A stretch of DNA of 64,000 nt from Streptomyces verrucosisporus (GCF_017114865.1 NZ_JADEYH010000004.1:124001-188000), one strand, 5' to 3'; positions 38,443-47,465 are shown, counted from the first letter of the stretch. The notes: generated by a model from the sequence alone, not told the origin. Numbers and translations: made by a program.

Positions 38443-40566
38443 ATGAGAACTCTTCTGATCGACAACTACGACTCGTACACCTACAACCTCTACCAGCTCA
38501 TCGCGGAGGTGAACGGCGTCGAACCGACCGTCGTCACCAACGACTCGCCCGACGCCGCCGACATCGACCCCTCCGCCTTCGACTGCGTCACGATATCCCC
38601 CGGGCCCGGCCACCCCGGCCGCTCCCGCGACTTCGGGATCTCCGCCCGCATCCTGAGGACTGCCGACGTCCCCGTCCTCGGGGTCTGTCTGGGGCACCAG
38701 GGCATCGGCCAGGCCGAGGGCGCCCGGATCGTGCCCGCTCCCGAACCCCGGCACGGCTTCCTCACCAGTGTCAAACACGACGGCCAGGGCATCTTCGAGG
38801 GGTTACCGCAGGACTTCACAGCGGTGCGCTACCACTCCCTCCACGTCGCCGAGCCACTGCCTGACACCCTTGTCGCCACAGCGTGGGCGGAGGACGGCGT
38901 CATCATGGGGCTGCGCCACCGCGAACGGCCCGTCTGGGGGGTGCAGTTCCACCCCGAGTCCGTCTGCACCGAGCACGGCCGCCTGATGATGGCCAACCTG
39001 CGCGACTTCGCCCTCGCGCACCGCAGGACCCGGCAGAGGCCGACGGTCACCGTCTCCGCCGCCCCGGCAGCCAGGACCGAGCCCGCCGCCGAGCCCGCCG
39101 CCGAGTTCCCCGTCACCCCCGGTGAGCCCGCCGCCGGCCTCCGCGTCCACCTGCGCACCCTGGAGACGGCCGTCGACACCGAGACCGTCTTCACCCATCT
39201 GTACGCCCGGTCGTCGGCCCCCGCCTTCTGGCTGGACAGCGCGCACGTCGAACCGGGCCGATCCCGTTTCTCCTTCCTCGGCGACGCCGCGGGTCCCCTG
39301 GCCGAGGTCGTCCGGTACCGGGCCGGGGGCGGCGGGGTGGAGGTCACACGTACCGGAGAGGCGCCCGTGCGCGTCCCGGGCACGGTCTTCGACTACCTCC
39401 AAAGGCAGCTGCACCGCCGCCGCACCGACCTCACCGACGTGCCGTTCGACTTCACGGGGGGCTACGTCGGCTACTTCGGTTACGAGCTCAAGGGCGATCT
39501 CGGCGCGGTGAACAAGCACGCCTCGCCCGTCCCCGACGCCGTCTGGGTCTTCGCCGACCGGGTCGTCGTCGTGGACCACCAGGAGGACATCACCTACCTG
39601 CTGGCCCTCAGCGACGGCGGTCCCGCCGCCGAGACGGAGGCCCGGCGCTGGATGGAGGCCACCGCCGCCCGGCTCCTGTCACTGTCCCCGCCCGAGCCGC
39701 CCGCCGAGACGAGCGGCACCTCCGCCGAGCCCTGGCTGACCCACGACCGCCAGGAGTACCGGGCGCGGATCGCGGAGATCGACCGGAAACTGCGGTCCGG
39801 GGAGAGCTACGAGGTGTGCCTGACCACTTCGGCCTGGCTGCCGGCCGACGGCGACGGCTACGGCTACTACCGGATGCTGCGGCGCGTCAACCCCGCACCC
39901 TACGGGGCGTACCTCCGCCTGGGCGACGACGTGGAGATCGCCAGTTCCTCACCCGAGCGGTTCCTCACCATCGACCGCTCCGGTGTGGTGGAGACCAAGC
40001 CCATCAAGGGCACGGTCCCTCGCGGCGCCGACCCGGCGGAGGACGAGAGGCTGCGCGCCTCGCTGGCCTCCAGCCCCAAGACCCGCGCGGAGAACCTGAT
40101 GATCGTCGATCTTCTCCGCAACGACCTGGGGCGGGTGTGCGAGGTCGGCAGCGTCCACGTACCACGGCTGATGGCCACCGAGACCTACGCCACGGTCCAC
40201 CAGCTGGTGTCCACCATACGCGGCAAGCTGCGCCCGGGCACCGACGCCATCGACGCCGTCCGGGCCTGCTTCCCCGGCGGTTCGATGACCGGCGCCCCCA
40301 AACTGCGCACGATGGAGATCATCGACGAGCTGGAGACCGAGGCCCGCGGTGTGTACTCCGGGTCGATCGGCCTGCTCTCCACCAACGGAACGGCGGACCT
40401 CAACATCGTCATCCGGACCGCCGTCAGGATCGGCGACCGGTGGCGGATCGGCGCCGGCGGTGCGATCGTCCTCGACTCCGACGCGGACGACGAGTTCGAC
40501 GAGATGGTTCTCAAGGCGTCCGCCCCGCTGCGGGCCTACCGCGCCCAGGAAACCGCCACCGTGTGA
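38443..40566 (+). CDS. Fused aminodeoxychorismate synthase (PabA-PabB)
   Basis: A 707-residue fusion. Residues 1-195 form the glutamine amidotransferase: IDNYDSYTYNLYQL, SPGPGHPGRSRDFG, the nucleophile in VLGVCLGHQGIGQ and GVQFHPES. An Ala/Pro-rich linker joins the chorismate-binding component (residues ~245-700) with SGESYEVCLTT, ASSSPERFL, ETKPIKGTVPRG, ENLMIVDLLRNDLGRV, FPGGSMTGAPK and IGAGGAIVLDSDADDEFDE. The lysine in PIKGT is the PabB hallmark (TrpE has PIAGT), and the order amidotransferase first differs from PhzE. It makes 4-amino-4-deoxychorismate, which the cluster PabC can turn into 4-aminobenzoate. Confidence 0.93.
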   Translation: MRTLLIDNYDSYTYNLYQLIAEVNGVEPTVVTNDSPDAADIDPSAFDCVTISPGPGHPGRSRDFGISARILRTADVPVLGVCLGHQGIGQAEGARIVPAPEPRHGFLTSVKHDGQGIFEGLPQDFTAVRYHSLHVAEPLPDTLVATAWAEDGVIMGLRHRERPVWGVQFHPESVCTEHGRLMMANLRDFALAHRRTRQRPTVTVSAAPAARTEPAAEPAAEFPVTPGEPAAGLRVHLRTLETAVDTETVFTHLYARSSAPAFWLDSAHVEPGRSRFSFLGDAAGPLAEVVRYRAGGGGVEVTRTGEAPVRVPGTVFDYLQRQLHRRRTDLTDVPFDFTGGYVGYFGYELKGDLGAVNKHASPVPDAVWVFADRVVVVDHQEDITYLLALSDGGPAAETEARRWMEATAARLLSLSPPEPPAETSGTSAEPWLTHDRQEYRARIAEIDRKLRSGESYEVCLTTSAWLPADGDGYGYYRMLRRVNPAPYGAYLRLGDDVEIASSSPERFLTIDRSGVVETKPIKGTVPRGADPAEDERLRASLASSPKTRAENLMIVDLLRNDLGRVCEVGSVHVPRLMATETYATVHQLVSTIRGKLRPGTDAIDAVRACFPGGSMTGAPKLRTMEIIDELETEARGVYSGSIGLLSTNGTADLNIVIRTAVRIGDRWRIGAGGAIVLDSDADDEFDEMVLKASAPLRAYRAQETATV

Positions 40567-40651
40567 CCGCCCGGCCCGGGTGGTCACTCCTCCCAGGGGC
40601 GAGTTCCGGCCCGCCCCTACGGCCCGTGAACCGACAGGAGCGCAAGTCCAC

Positions 40652-42124
40652 ATGAACATGGCCGAAGCCCTAGCGGCCACAGCCGCCGCAAGAGGATGGG
40701 CGGACCGGCCCGCCTACCACGAGCAGGACCGGACCGTCACCCACGGGCGGGTCCACGATCTCGCCGCCCGCGCCGCGTCCGTGCTGGCCGAGCACGGCGT
40801 CGCCACCGGCCGCCGGGTCGTGGTCGCCCTGCCCGACACCGTCGCCTGGGTCGTCTGCTTCCTCGCGGCCGCCCGGCTCGGCGCCACCGCCGTGCTGCTC
40901 AATCCGAACCTGACCGAGGACAACCACCGCTACCTCACCGAGGACAGCCGGGCCACCCTGGCCGTGTCCGACGAGGCGATCGCCGGGCACTTCCCCGACA
41001 TCGCCCACCTCACGGGCGAACGGCTGCTGGAACTGGCGGAGCGGCAGGCCCCCGCCGCCGCAGCGCAGGTGGGCGCCGACCACCCGCTCTACATCCAGTA
41101 CACCTCCGGAACCACCGGACGTCCCAAGGGGGTGATCCACCGCCAGGGGGACCTGGAGACCTACTACACCGGGGCAGGCGCCCAGGTCCTCGGTGTCGGC
41201 CCCGACGACATCTGCCTGTCGGTGTCCAAGCTGTTCTTCGCATACGGCCTGGGCAACTCGCTGGCGTTCCCCCTGTACTCCGGGTGCTCCGCCGTCCTGT
41301 CGCCCGGCCCGCCGCGTCCGGGGCGGATCGCCGAGCTCGTGGCGCGCCACCGGGTCACGTACCTGTACGCGGTGCCGTCCGCGTACGCCAACCTGCTGGC
41401 CGAGACGGGCCCGGAGGACTTCCGCAGCGTCCGGGCCGCCGTCACCGCCGGCGAACGGCTGAGTGCCGATCTCGGCGAACGGGCCACCGCCTTCCTCGGA
41501 GCTCCGCTGTTCGACCAGCTCGGCTCCACCGAAGCGGGGCACGCCATCGCCACCAACGGCGTCTCCTTCCACGTCCCGGGCACCATCGGGCGCCCGGTGC
41601 CGGGCTTCGCCGCAGAGGTCCGCGCCTCATCCGGCCGCGTCCTGCCCGACGGTGAACCCGGTGAGCTGTGGGTGCGCGGTCCGACGGTCACGCCCGGGTA
41701 CCTCGGACTGCCCGAGGAGACCGCCAGGATCCTCGTCGACGGCTGGCTGAACACGCGCGACCGCGCCGTACGCAACCCCGACGGCACGCTGGTGCACCTC
41801 GGCCGCACCGACGACCTGGAGATGGTCGGCGGCATCACCGTCTCCCCCGTCGAGATCGAGCGGGTCATCGCCCGCCACCCGGCCGTCCGCGACATCGTGG
41901 TGGCCGCCGTCGGCGACGAGCGAGGCGCCACCAAACTGCGCGCCTTCGCCGTCCCCGGGCAGGCCGTCACGGACCCGGACCTCCTGGAGAAGGAGATCCT
42001 CGCCCTGGCCCGCAACCATCTGGCCCCCTACAAAGTGCCGCGCAGCGTGAAGTTCGTCCCGGCACTGCCACGTACCGACACCGGCAAGCTCCGGCGCTTC
42101 CTCGTGCGCCAGGGTTCCTGGTGA
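40652..42124 (+). CDS. Aryl-CoA ligase, benzoate-CoA ligase-like
   Basis: A 490-residue ANL ligase: ATP motif YTSGTTGRPKGVIHR, LSVSKLFFAYGLGNSLAFPL (typical of benzoate-type CoA ligases, with the aromatic-pocket residues), QLGSTEAGH, GRPVPGFAAEV, LVDGWLNTRDRA, the hinge GRTDDLEMVGGITVSPVEIE and the C-terminal lysine in PRTDTGKLRR. The overall layout is that of BadA/4-hydroxybenzoate-CoA ligases, so a 4-amino- or 4-hydroxybenzoate substrate is likely. ATG 40652 has GGAG upstream (ATG 40658 is an alternative). It sits between PabAB and a second ligase. Confidence 0.85.
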   Translation: MNMAEALAATAAARGWADRPAYHEQDRTVTHGRVHDLAARAASVLAEHGVATGRRVVVALPDTVAWVVCFLAAARLGATAVLLNPNLTEDNHRYLTEDSRATLAVSDEAIAGHFPDIAHLTGERLLELAERQAPAAAAQVGADHPLYIQYTSGTTGRPKGVIHRQGDLETYYTGAGAQVLGVGPDDICLSVSKLFFAYGLGNSLAFPLYSGCSAVLSPGPPRPGRIAELVARHRVTYLYAVPSAYANLLAETGPEDFRSVRAAVTAGERLSADLGERATAFLGAPLFDQLGSTEAGHAIATNGVSFHVPGTIGRPVPGFAAEVRASSGRVLPDGEPGELWVRGPTVTPGYLGLPEETARILVDGWLNTRDRAVRNPDGTLVHLGRTDDLEMVGGITVSPVEIERVIARHPAVRDIVVAAVGDERGATKLRAFAVPGQAVTDPDLLEKEILALARNHLAPYKVPRSVKFVPALPRTDTGKLRRFLVRQGSW

Positions 42125-42164
42125 CGGCCGACCTCCGATCCGCCGCGCAGAAAGCAGCCGATAC

Positions 42165-43766
42165 ATGATCCTGCCCGCCCGCCTTCCGGACCTGGCTTTC
42201 TACCTCGGTCAGATGTGGCAGAAGGCGGCCGAGAAGCATCCGGCCGTCCCCGTCACCCTCGACGCTCCGCTCGCCACCCTCCCGGACCTCGGCACCGCCT
42301 TCACCTACGCCACCCTGGCCGACGCGGTGGACGACCTCGCTGCCCGGCTGTGGGAGCTGGGGGTCCGTCCCTCCGAACGCGTCGCCGTGCACAAGAGCGA
42401 CAACTTCGACATCGCCCTGCTGGCCTGTGCGGTGGCCAGGGCCGGCGCGGTCCCGGTCATGCTCTCGGCCGCACTCCCCGGCGACATCGTGGAACAACTG
42501 CTGCGCCGCCTCGACCAGCCCTGGCTGATCACCGACGCCGAGAAGCTGACCGGCCCGCTGGACGGCGTCCCGGTGAGGGACCTGACCCGACGCACCGTCC
42601 TGGCCGGGACCAGCCCCCACCAGGACCTTCCCCTGATCAGCGAGCTGGACGGGGTGGCCCGGCGCCCCTCCGTCCAGCTGCACCCCTCCCAGCCGGCCCT
42701 GATCACCCACACCTCGGGCACCACCGGCGTCTCCAAGCTGATGGTCCACACCGCGCAGGCGCTCTTCCACCGTCTGCTGCCACAGCAGGTGATCGCCTGG
42801 CCGATACGGAAGAAGGAGACGGTCGCGTTGTGCATGTCCTTCGTGCACTCGCGTTTCTTCCACTCCCTGGGAGTCTTCCTCAACTACGGAAACCCGCTGG
42901 TCATCCTCGCCGACCCGGATCCGGAGAAGATCGCGCCGGTCTTCGTGCGGCACCGCCCCGGCCTGGTCGAGACCCACCCGAACAACTTCATCCAGTGGGA
43001 GGACCTCGTCGGCGCCCCCGGCGCGCCGCTGTCCAGCGTCCGGTACTACAGCAGCACCTTCGACGCCATCCACCCGCGCACCATCCAGCGGCTGCTGGCC
43101 GCTTCCAGGCGCCCCCGGCCGCTCCTGGTCCAGCTCTACGGCCAGAGCGAGACCGGTCCGATCTCGGGGGCCTGGTACACCAAGAAGACCGCCGCGCGGA
43201 ACGACGGCCGCGATGTCGGCTACGTACTGCCGGGATTCATCAGACTGCGCGTGGTCGACGAGAGCGGCAGGCCCGTCCCCAGAGGCAAGTCCGGCCATCT
43301 CGAACTGCGCGGCCGCGGCCGCATCATGACCTACCTCGGCGAGCACGAGCGCTTCCTGAACAACTTCAATGACGGCTGGTGGCGGCTGGGGGACATGGGC
43401 TACCTCGGCAAGTTCCGCAAACTGCACCTGATCGACCGGGAGATCGACCAGATCGGTGACATCGACAGCAATCTGGAGCTGGAGGACGTCCTGATGTCCC
43501 GCCTGGACGAGCTGCTGGAAGTGATCATCGTGGCGGGGGCCGACGGTGAACCGGTCCCGGTCGTGTGCACCCGGGGTGACGCGCCGCTCGACCCCGAGCG
43601 CTGGGCCAAGGCCACCGCGGACCTGCCTGCTCTGGCCGAGCCGGTGCAGTGGCCCTTCGACGAGGTGCCGCGCACCTCCACCTGGAAGGTCCGCCGGGTC
43701 GAGATCACCCGCATGTTCCACGAGAAGCACGAAAAGAACGCGTCCGACGCCGGATCCGCCGACTGA
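42165..43766 (+). CDS. Second AMP-forming acyl ligase (CoA ligase or amide synthetase)
   Basis: A 533-residue ANL enzyme: ATP motif THTSGTTGVSKLMVH, QLYGQSETGPISG, GYVLPGFIRLRVVDE, GWWRLGDMGYLGK, the hinge LIDREIDQIGDIDSNLELED and a C-terminal catalytic lysine region TSTWKVRRVEI. It is only distantly similar to the ligase 41 nt upstream and its acyl-pocket residues differ (MSFVHSRFFHSLGVFLNYG). Members can form acyl-CoAs or act as amide synthetases such as the aminocoumarin NovL/CouL group. Which applies here cannot be decided; a condensation of two aryl units is a speculative role. Confidence 0.75.
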   Translation: MILPARLPDLAFYLGQMWQKAAEKHPAVPVTLDAPLATLPDLGTAFTYATLADAVDDLAARLWELGVRPSERVAVHKSDNFDIALLACAVARAGAVPVMLSAALPGDIVEQLLRRLDQPWLITDAEKLTGPLDGVPVRDLTRRTVLAGTSPHQDLPLISELDGVARRPSVQLHPSQPALITHTSGTTGVSKLMVHTAQALFHRLLPQQVIAWPIRKKETVALCMSFVHSRFFHSLGVFLNYGNPLVILADPDPEKIAPVFVRHRPGLVETHPNNFIQWEDLVGAPGAPLSSVRYYSSTFDAIHPRTIQRLLAASRRPRPLLVQLYGQSETGPISGAWYTKKTAARNDGRDVGYVLPGFIRLRVVDESGRPVPRGKSGHLELRGRGRIMTYLGEHERFLNNFNDGWWRLGDMGYLGKFRKLHLIDREIDQIGDIDSNLELEDVLMSRLDELLEVIIVAGADGEPVPVVCTRGDAPLDPERWAKATADLPALAEPVQWPFDEVPRTSTWKVRRVEITRMFHEKHEKNASDAGSAD

Positions 43767-43813
43767 GCGCGGTGCCCGGACCAGACCCAGGACGAGACCG
43801 AGGAAGAGAAGCC

Positions 43814-45049
43814 ATGCCCCACACCCCCTCCGAACGAGGACCTTACCCGGTGCTGGTCGTCGGCGCGGGACCGGTCGGACTCACCGCGGCACTGGCCCTG
43901 CGCAGCCATGACCTGCCCGTGACCGTCGTGGAGGCCGAACCCGAGGACCGGGTCCGACCCGGCAGCCGCGCCCTGTTCGTGCACCGCGAGTCACTCGAGC
44001 TGCTCGGCCGCATCAGCCCCGGACTGGACCGCACTCTGATCCGCAACGGCGTGACCTGGCCCACCCGGCGCACCGTCTACCGCTCCAGGGAGGTCTTCGC
44101 CCGCACCTATCCGCAGGGACCGCGGGACGGAGGCAGGACCCCTCCCTTCACCAGCCTCCGGCAGGTCGAGACCGAGCGGCACCTGATGGCAGCCTGCCGT
44201 GACGCCGGTGTCGTCTTCCGGTGGGACTCGCCGGTCGCCGCGGTGGAGACCGGCCAGGACGGGGCCCGGGTGGTCACGGCGGACGGCACCGCGTGGCGTG
44301 CCCAGTACGTCATCGGCGCCGACGGGGCGCGCTCCGAGGTGCGACGCTCCCAGGGCATCACCATGTCGGGCGACCGCTCCGAGGCCTTCCACGTCGTCGT
44401 CGACATCGAGGAGGACCCGGACGATCCGCTCCCCCTGGAGCGGGTGTTCACCTACGAACACCCCGCTCTCGGCGGGCGCAGCGTCATGCGGGTCCCGTTC
44501 GCCGGCGGCTTCCAGCTGGACCTGCAGTGCAAGGACGGCGACCGTCCGGAGGACTGGGCCGACGACGCCGCGGCCCGGACCTGGGTGGCCAAGGTGGTCG
44601 GTGAGCGGTACGCCGACCGGCTGCTGTGGGTGTCCCGCTACCACTTCCTGCACGTCGTCGCCGACACCTTCACCGACTCCGAGCATCGCGTCCTGCTGGT
44701 GGGGGAAGCCTCGCATCTCTTCCCGCCGTTCGGCGCGCGGGGCATGAACAGCGGGATCGCCGACTCCGTCGCCGCCGCCGAGGCCATCGCCCGCTCCCTC
44801 GCCGAGCCCGCCGAACGGGCCCGGTTCGTCGGAGCCTTCGCCCACTCGCGCAGGGCGGCCGCCCTGTTCAACAGCGAGGCCGCCCGCACCGCCCTGGCCC
44901 ATCTGCGGCCCCGCCGCCGCGTCACCCGGTTGCGGCAGGCCACCGGGGCCGTGCTCTCCACGGTCGTGCCGTCCTGCGGGGAGTGGCTCGAGCGGGCTCC
45001 CTACGGCCCGCGCACCGGGGCTCCGACCAACACACGGGGGCGGTACTGA
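43814..45049 (+). CDS. FAD-dependent aromatic monooxygenase 2
   Basis: A 411-residue group A flavoprotein monooxygenase: LVVGAGPVGLTAALALRSHD, YVIGADGARSEVRRSQ and LLVGEASHLFPPFGARGMNSGIADS. It is the paralogue of the enzyme at 31787, with shared GSRALFVHRE, ISPGL, TRRTVY, PPFTSLRQ and a similar C-terminal end (APYGPR). The two may act on different substrates or one after the other on one ring. It is followed after 3 nt by pabC, so translation is likely coupled. Confidence 0.88.
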   Translation: MPHTPSERGPYPVLVVGAGPVGLTAALALRSHDLPVTVVEAEPEDRVRPGSRALFVHRESLELLGRISPGLDRTLIRNGVTWPTRRTVYRSREVFARTYPQGPRDGGRTPPFTSLRQVETERHLMAACRDAGVVFRWDSPVAAVETGQDGARVVTADGTAWRAQYVIGADGARSEVRRSQGITMSGDRSEAFHVVVDIEEDPDDPLPLERVFTYEHPALGGRSVMRVPFAGGFQLDLQCKDGDRPEDWADDAAARTWVAKVVGERYADRLLWVSRYHFLHVVADTFTDSEHRVLLVGEASHLFPPFGARGMNSGIADSVAAAEAIARSLAEPAERARFVGAFAHSRRAAALFNSEAARTALAHLRPRRRVTRLRQATGAVLSTVVPSCGEWLERAPYGPRTGAPTNTRGRY

Positions 45050-45052
45050 CCG

Positions 45053-45868
45053 ATGCACACCGCAGAAGACGAACGTTTCCTCGGCTGGGACGACGGTCGC
45101 GGCCTTGCGCCCGGGCCCGTTCCGGCGGCTACGGACGAACTGCTCGCGGCCGACTCCTGGCTGGTCGAGGACGGGCGTGTGCGAGGTCTGGGGCGACACG
45201 CCGCCAGATTCTCCCAGGCGTGCGAGCAGGCGGCACCGGACCTCGACGGTGTGGAGCGCTTCTGGCGGCACGCCGTCGCCGAACTGCCCCGCACCGGAAC
45301 ATGGTTCCCTCGCGTGGAACTGCGCCCCGATCACACCCTGGGGCTGCGGCTGCGCCCCGCTCCACCACGGCTGCCGGCCATCCGCGCCACGCTCTGGGAG
45401 CGGCCCGACCCACGGGTAGTACCGGGCCGCAAAGGACCGGACCTGCAACGGCTGGCCCGGCTGAAGGCACAAGCCGTGGCGGCCGGTGCCGACGACGCCC
45501 TGCTGACCGCCCCGGACGGCCGGCTCACCGAGTCGACCACCGCGAGCCTCCTGTGGTGGGAGGAGGACGTCCTGTGCACGCCCGACGCACCGGGGAGCCT
45601 CCTGCCCGGTGTCACGGCCTCGCTGATCACCGACCAGGCCCGCAGGCACGGCGTAACGGTGCAGCGGCGCCGGGTGACCCCGGCGGACCTGGACGGGCGC
45701 GAGACCTGGCTCGTCAACGCCCTCCACGGAATCAGACCGGTGACGGCATGGGTCAGGACCGGCCTGCGGCCCGGCCCGGCCGCACGGGCCGGGCACTGGC
45801 GGCACGTGCTGGACTCGCTCGCGCTCCCGCTGCCGAGTCCGGAGCGACGCTCCCTGCCCGCCGGCTGA
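45053..45868 (+). CDS. pabC: Aminodeoxychorismate lyase (PabC), class IV aminotransferase fold
   Basis: A 271-residue PLP-dependent fold-type IV protein. The probable Schiff-base lysine is in GRKGPDLQRLARLK, followed by AGADDALLTAPDGRLTESTTASLLWW and PGVTASLITDQARRHGV, the actinobacterial ADC-lyase pattern. It would eliminate pyruvate from 4-amino-4-deoxychorismate to give 4-aminobenzoate. Its presence in one operon with PabA-PabB strongly supports 4-aminobenzoate as a cluster precursor. An aminotransferase role cannot be fully excluded. Confidence 0.85.
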   Translation: MHTAEDERFLGWDDGRGLAPGPVPAATDELLAADSWLVEDGRVRGLGRHAARFSQACEQAAPDLDGVERFWRHAVAELPRTGTWFPRVELRPDHTLGLRLRPAPPRLPAIRATLWERPDPRVVPGRKGPDLQRLARLKAQAVAAGADDALLTAPDGRLTESTTASLLWWEEDVLCTPDAPGSLLPGVTASLITDQARRHGVTVQRRRVTPADLDGRETWLVNALHGIRPVTAWVRTGLRPGPAARAGHWRHVLDSLALPLPSPERRSLPAG

Positions 45869-45947
45869 CCCGCCCGCACCTGTCCGCCTCCCGCTTCCCG
45901 CTTCCCTTCCCTGTCCCGTTTCCCTCGTCCTTTATGGAGGATCGTCC

Positions 45948-47465
45948 ATGGTAAAGCGCCGTACGCTACTCGGTGCCGCCGGTCTCGCCGCCGCGGGCGG
46001 CGTACTCGCCCCGGCGGGCGGCGCCGCCGCCCGCCCCCGCCGCACCCGGTGGGACCGGCTGGAAGCCAGACTCCGCGGTGACCTGGTGCTCCCGGGCGAC
46101 GACGGGTACGACAGGGCCCGGCAACTGGCCAGTTCCCGCTTCGACGGCATCCGTCCCCAGGCGGTCGTCTACGCCGAGACCCCCCGGGACGTCGCCGTCT
46201 CACTGCTGTTCGCCCAGCACCACGGCATACACACCGCCGTGCGCAGCGGCGGCCACAGTTACGGCGGCTGGTCCACCACCGAGGGCCTGGTCGTCAACCT
46301 CACACGCATGCGCCACGTCGCTCCCGCTCCCGGCTGCGTCCGCCTCGGCCCCGGTTCGCAGTCGGTGGACATCGTGACGGCGCTGAGCCCGTACGGCATG
46401 TCCGTACCCGGGGGGTTCTGCCCCACCGTCAGCCCTGGCGGTTTCATCACCGGCGGTGGCACCGGCTGGCACTACCGCAAGTACGGCCCGGCTTCCGACC
46501 AACTCCTCTCCGCCCGGGTGGTCCTCGCCGACGGGCGCGTGGTCGAGGCGTCCGAACGTGAGCATTCCGACCTGTTCTGGGCGCTGCGGGGAGGCGGTGG
46601 CGGCAACTTCGGAGTGGTCACCGACTTCAGGATGCGCCCCACCCCGGTCACCAGGGTCGTCCACTACGCGCTGACGTGGACCTGGGACGACGCCGGACAG
46701 GCCGTTCCGGGCTATCTGGACTGGGTCGACTCCGCCTCCGAGGACCTGGCGTGCGGGGCGCTGGTGCGGCTGCCCGACGCCGGCCCCGGCACACTGCCGG
46801 TGGTCATCGTCAGCGGTGTGCATTTCGGCACCGCGGAGCAACTCGACGAAGAACTCGGTGAACTGGTCTCCCTGGTCGGGAAGGCACCGGCCACGCGGAT
46901 GACACAGGAGATGCCCTACGAGAGGGCGATGATGAGGGTGTTCGGCTGCGAGGACAGAACCGCTGACGCCTGCCACCTGACCGGCAGCAACCCCGAGGCC
47001 ACCCTGCCCCGGCAGGCCTACGTCCTCAACCGGGGCCGCATGTTCGACCGTGCCCTGCCCCGGACCGGCGTCGACAGTATGCTCGCCGCCTTCGACGCCG
47101 ACCGCCGGGCCGGGCAGAGCCGCGTCGTCAGCCTGCTGGGCCTGGGGAAGAACGCCAACCTGCCCTCGGTCGGCAGTACGGCCTGGCCACACCGCGACAC
47201 CCTCTACAGCGCCACCCTCACGGTCAGCCTCGCCTCGCCGACTCCGGCTCCCGAGGACAGCCAGGCGGCGCAGAGCTGGCTGGACGGCCTGTTCGACGTC
47301 ATCGACCCCTACTCGAACGGCCACTCCTACGTGAACTTCCCCGACACCCGGCTGGAGGACTACGCCGACGCCTACTACGGCCCCAACCTCGACCGGCTGA
47401 TCCGGGTCAAGCGCGCCTACGACCCGTACGGCTTCTTCACCTTCCCCCAGGCCGTTCCGGCCTGA
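45948..47465 (+). CDS. Tat-exported berberine-bridge-type FAD oxidase
   Basis: A 505-residue FAD-linked oxidase (BBE-like). The N-terminus KRRTLLGAAGLAAAGGVLAPAGGAAA has a twin-arginine motif followed by a hydrophobic h-region and an AxA-like cleavage site, so export through Tat is likely. The FAD domain shows RSGGHSYGGWS, whose histidine is the usual 8-alpha attachment, and GGFCPTVSPGGFITGGGTGW, whose cysteine is the usual 6-S attachment; together these give bicovalent FAD. C-terminal YGPNLDRLIRVKRAYDPYGFF is the BBE signature. It probably carries out the last, extracellular oxidation of the cluster product. Last gene of the operon. Confidence 0.88.
   Translation: MVKRRTLLGAAGLAAAGGVLAPAGGAAARPRRTRWDRLEARLRGDLVLPGDDGYDRARQLASSRFDGIRPQAVVYAETPRDVAVSLLFAQHHGIHTAVRSGGHSYGGWSTTEGLVVNLTRMRHVAPAPGCVRLGPGSQSVDIVTALSPYGMSVPGGFCPTVSPGGFITGGGTGWHYRKYGPASDQLLSARVVLADGRVVEASEREHSDLFWALRGGGGGNFGVVTDFRMRPTPVTRVVHYALTWTWDDAGQAVPGYLDWVDSASEDLACGALVRLPDAGPGTLPVVIVSGVHFGTAEQLDEELGELVSLVGKAPATRMTQEMPYERAMMRVFGCEDRTADACHLTGSNPEATLPRQAYVLNRGRMFDRALPRTGVDSMLAAFDADRRAGQSRVVSLLGLGKNANLPSVGSTAWPHRDTLYSATLTVSLASPTPAPEDSQAAQSWLDGLFDVIDPYSNGHSYVNFPDTRLEDYADAYYGPNLDRLIRVKRAYDPYGFFTFPQAVPA

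Noticed and set aside
34492..47465. Phenazine biosynthesis cluster
   Set aside because: The chorismate enzyme has the amidotransferase first and PIKGT in the second part (PabA-PabB), not the PhzE order; no phzB, phzD, phzF or phzG is present.
34492..47465. True grixazone cluster
   Set aside because: Only the acid-reductase pair is alike; GriH/GriI-type 3-amino-4-hydroxybenzoate genes and the copper oxidase GriF are absent.
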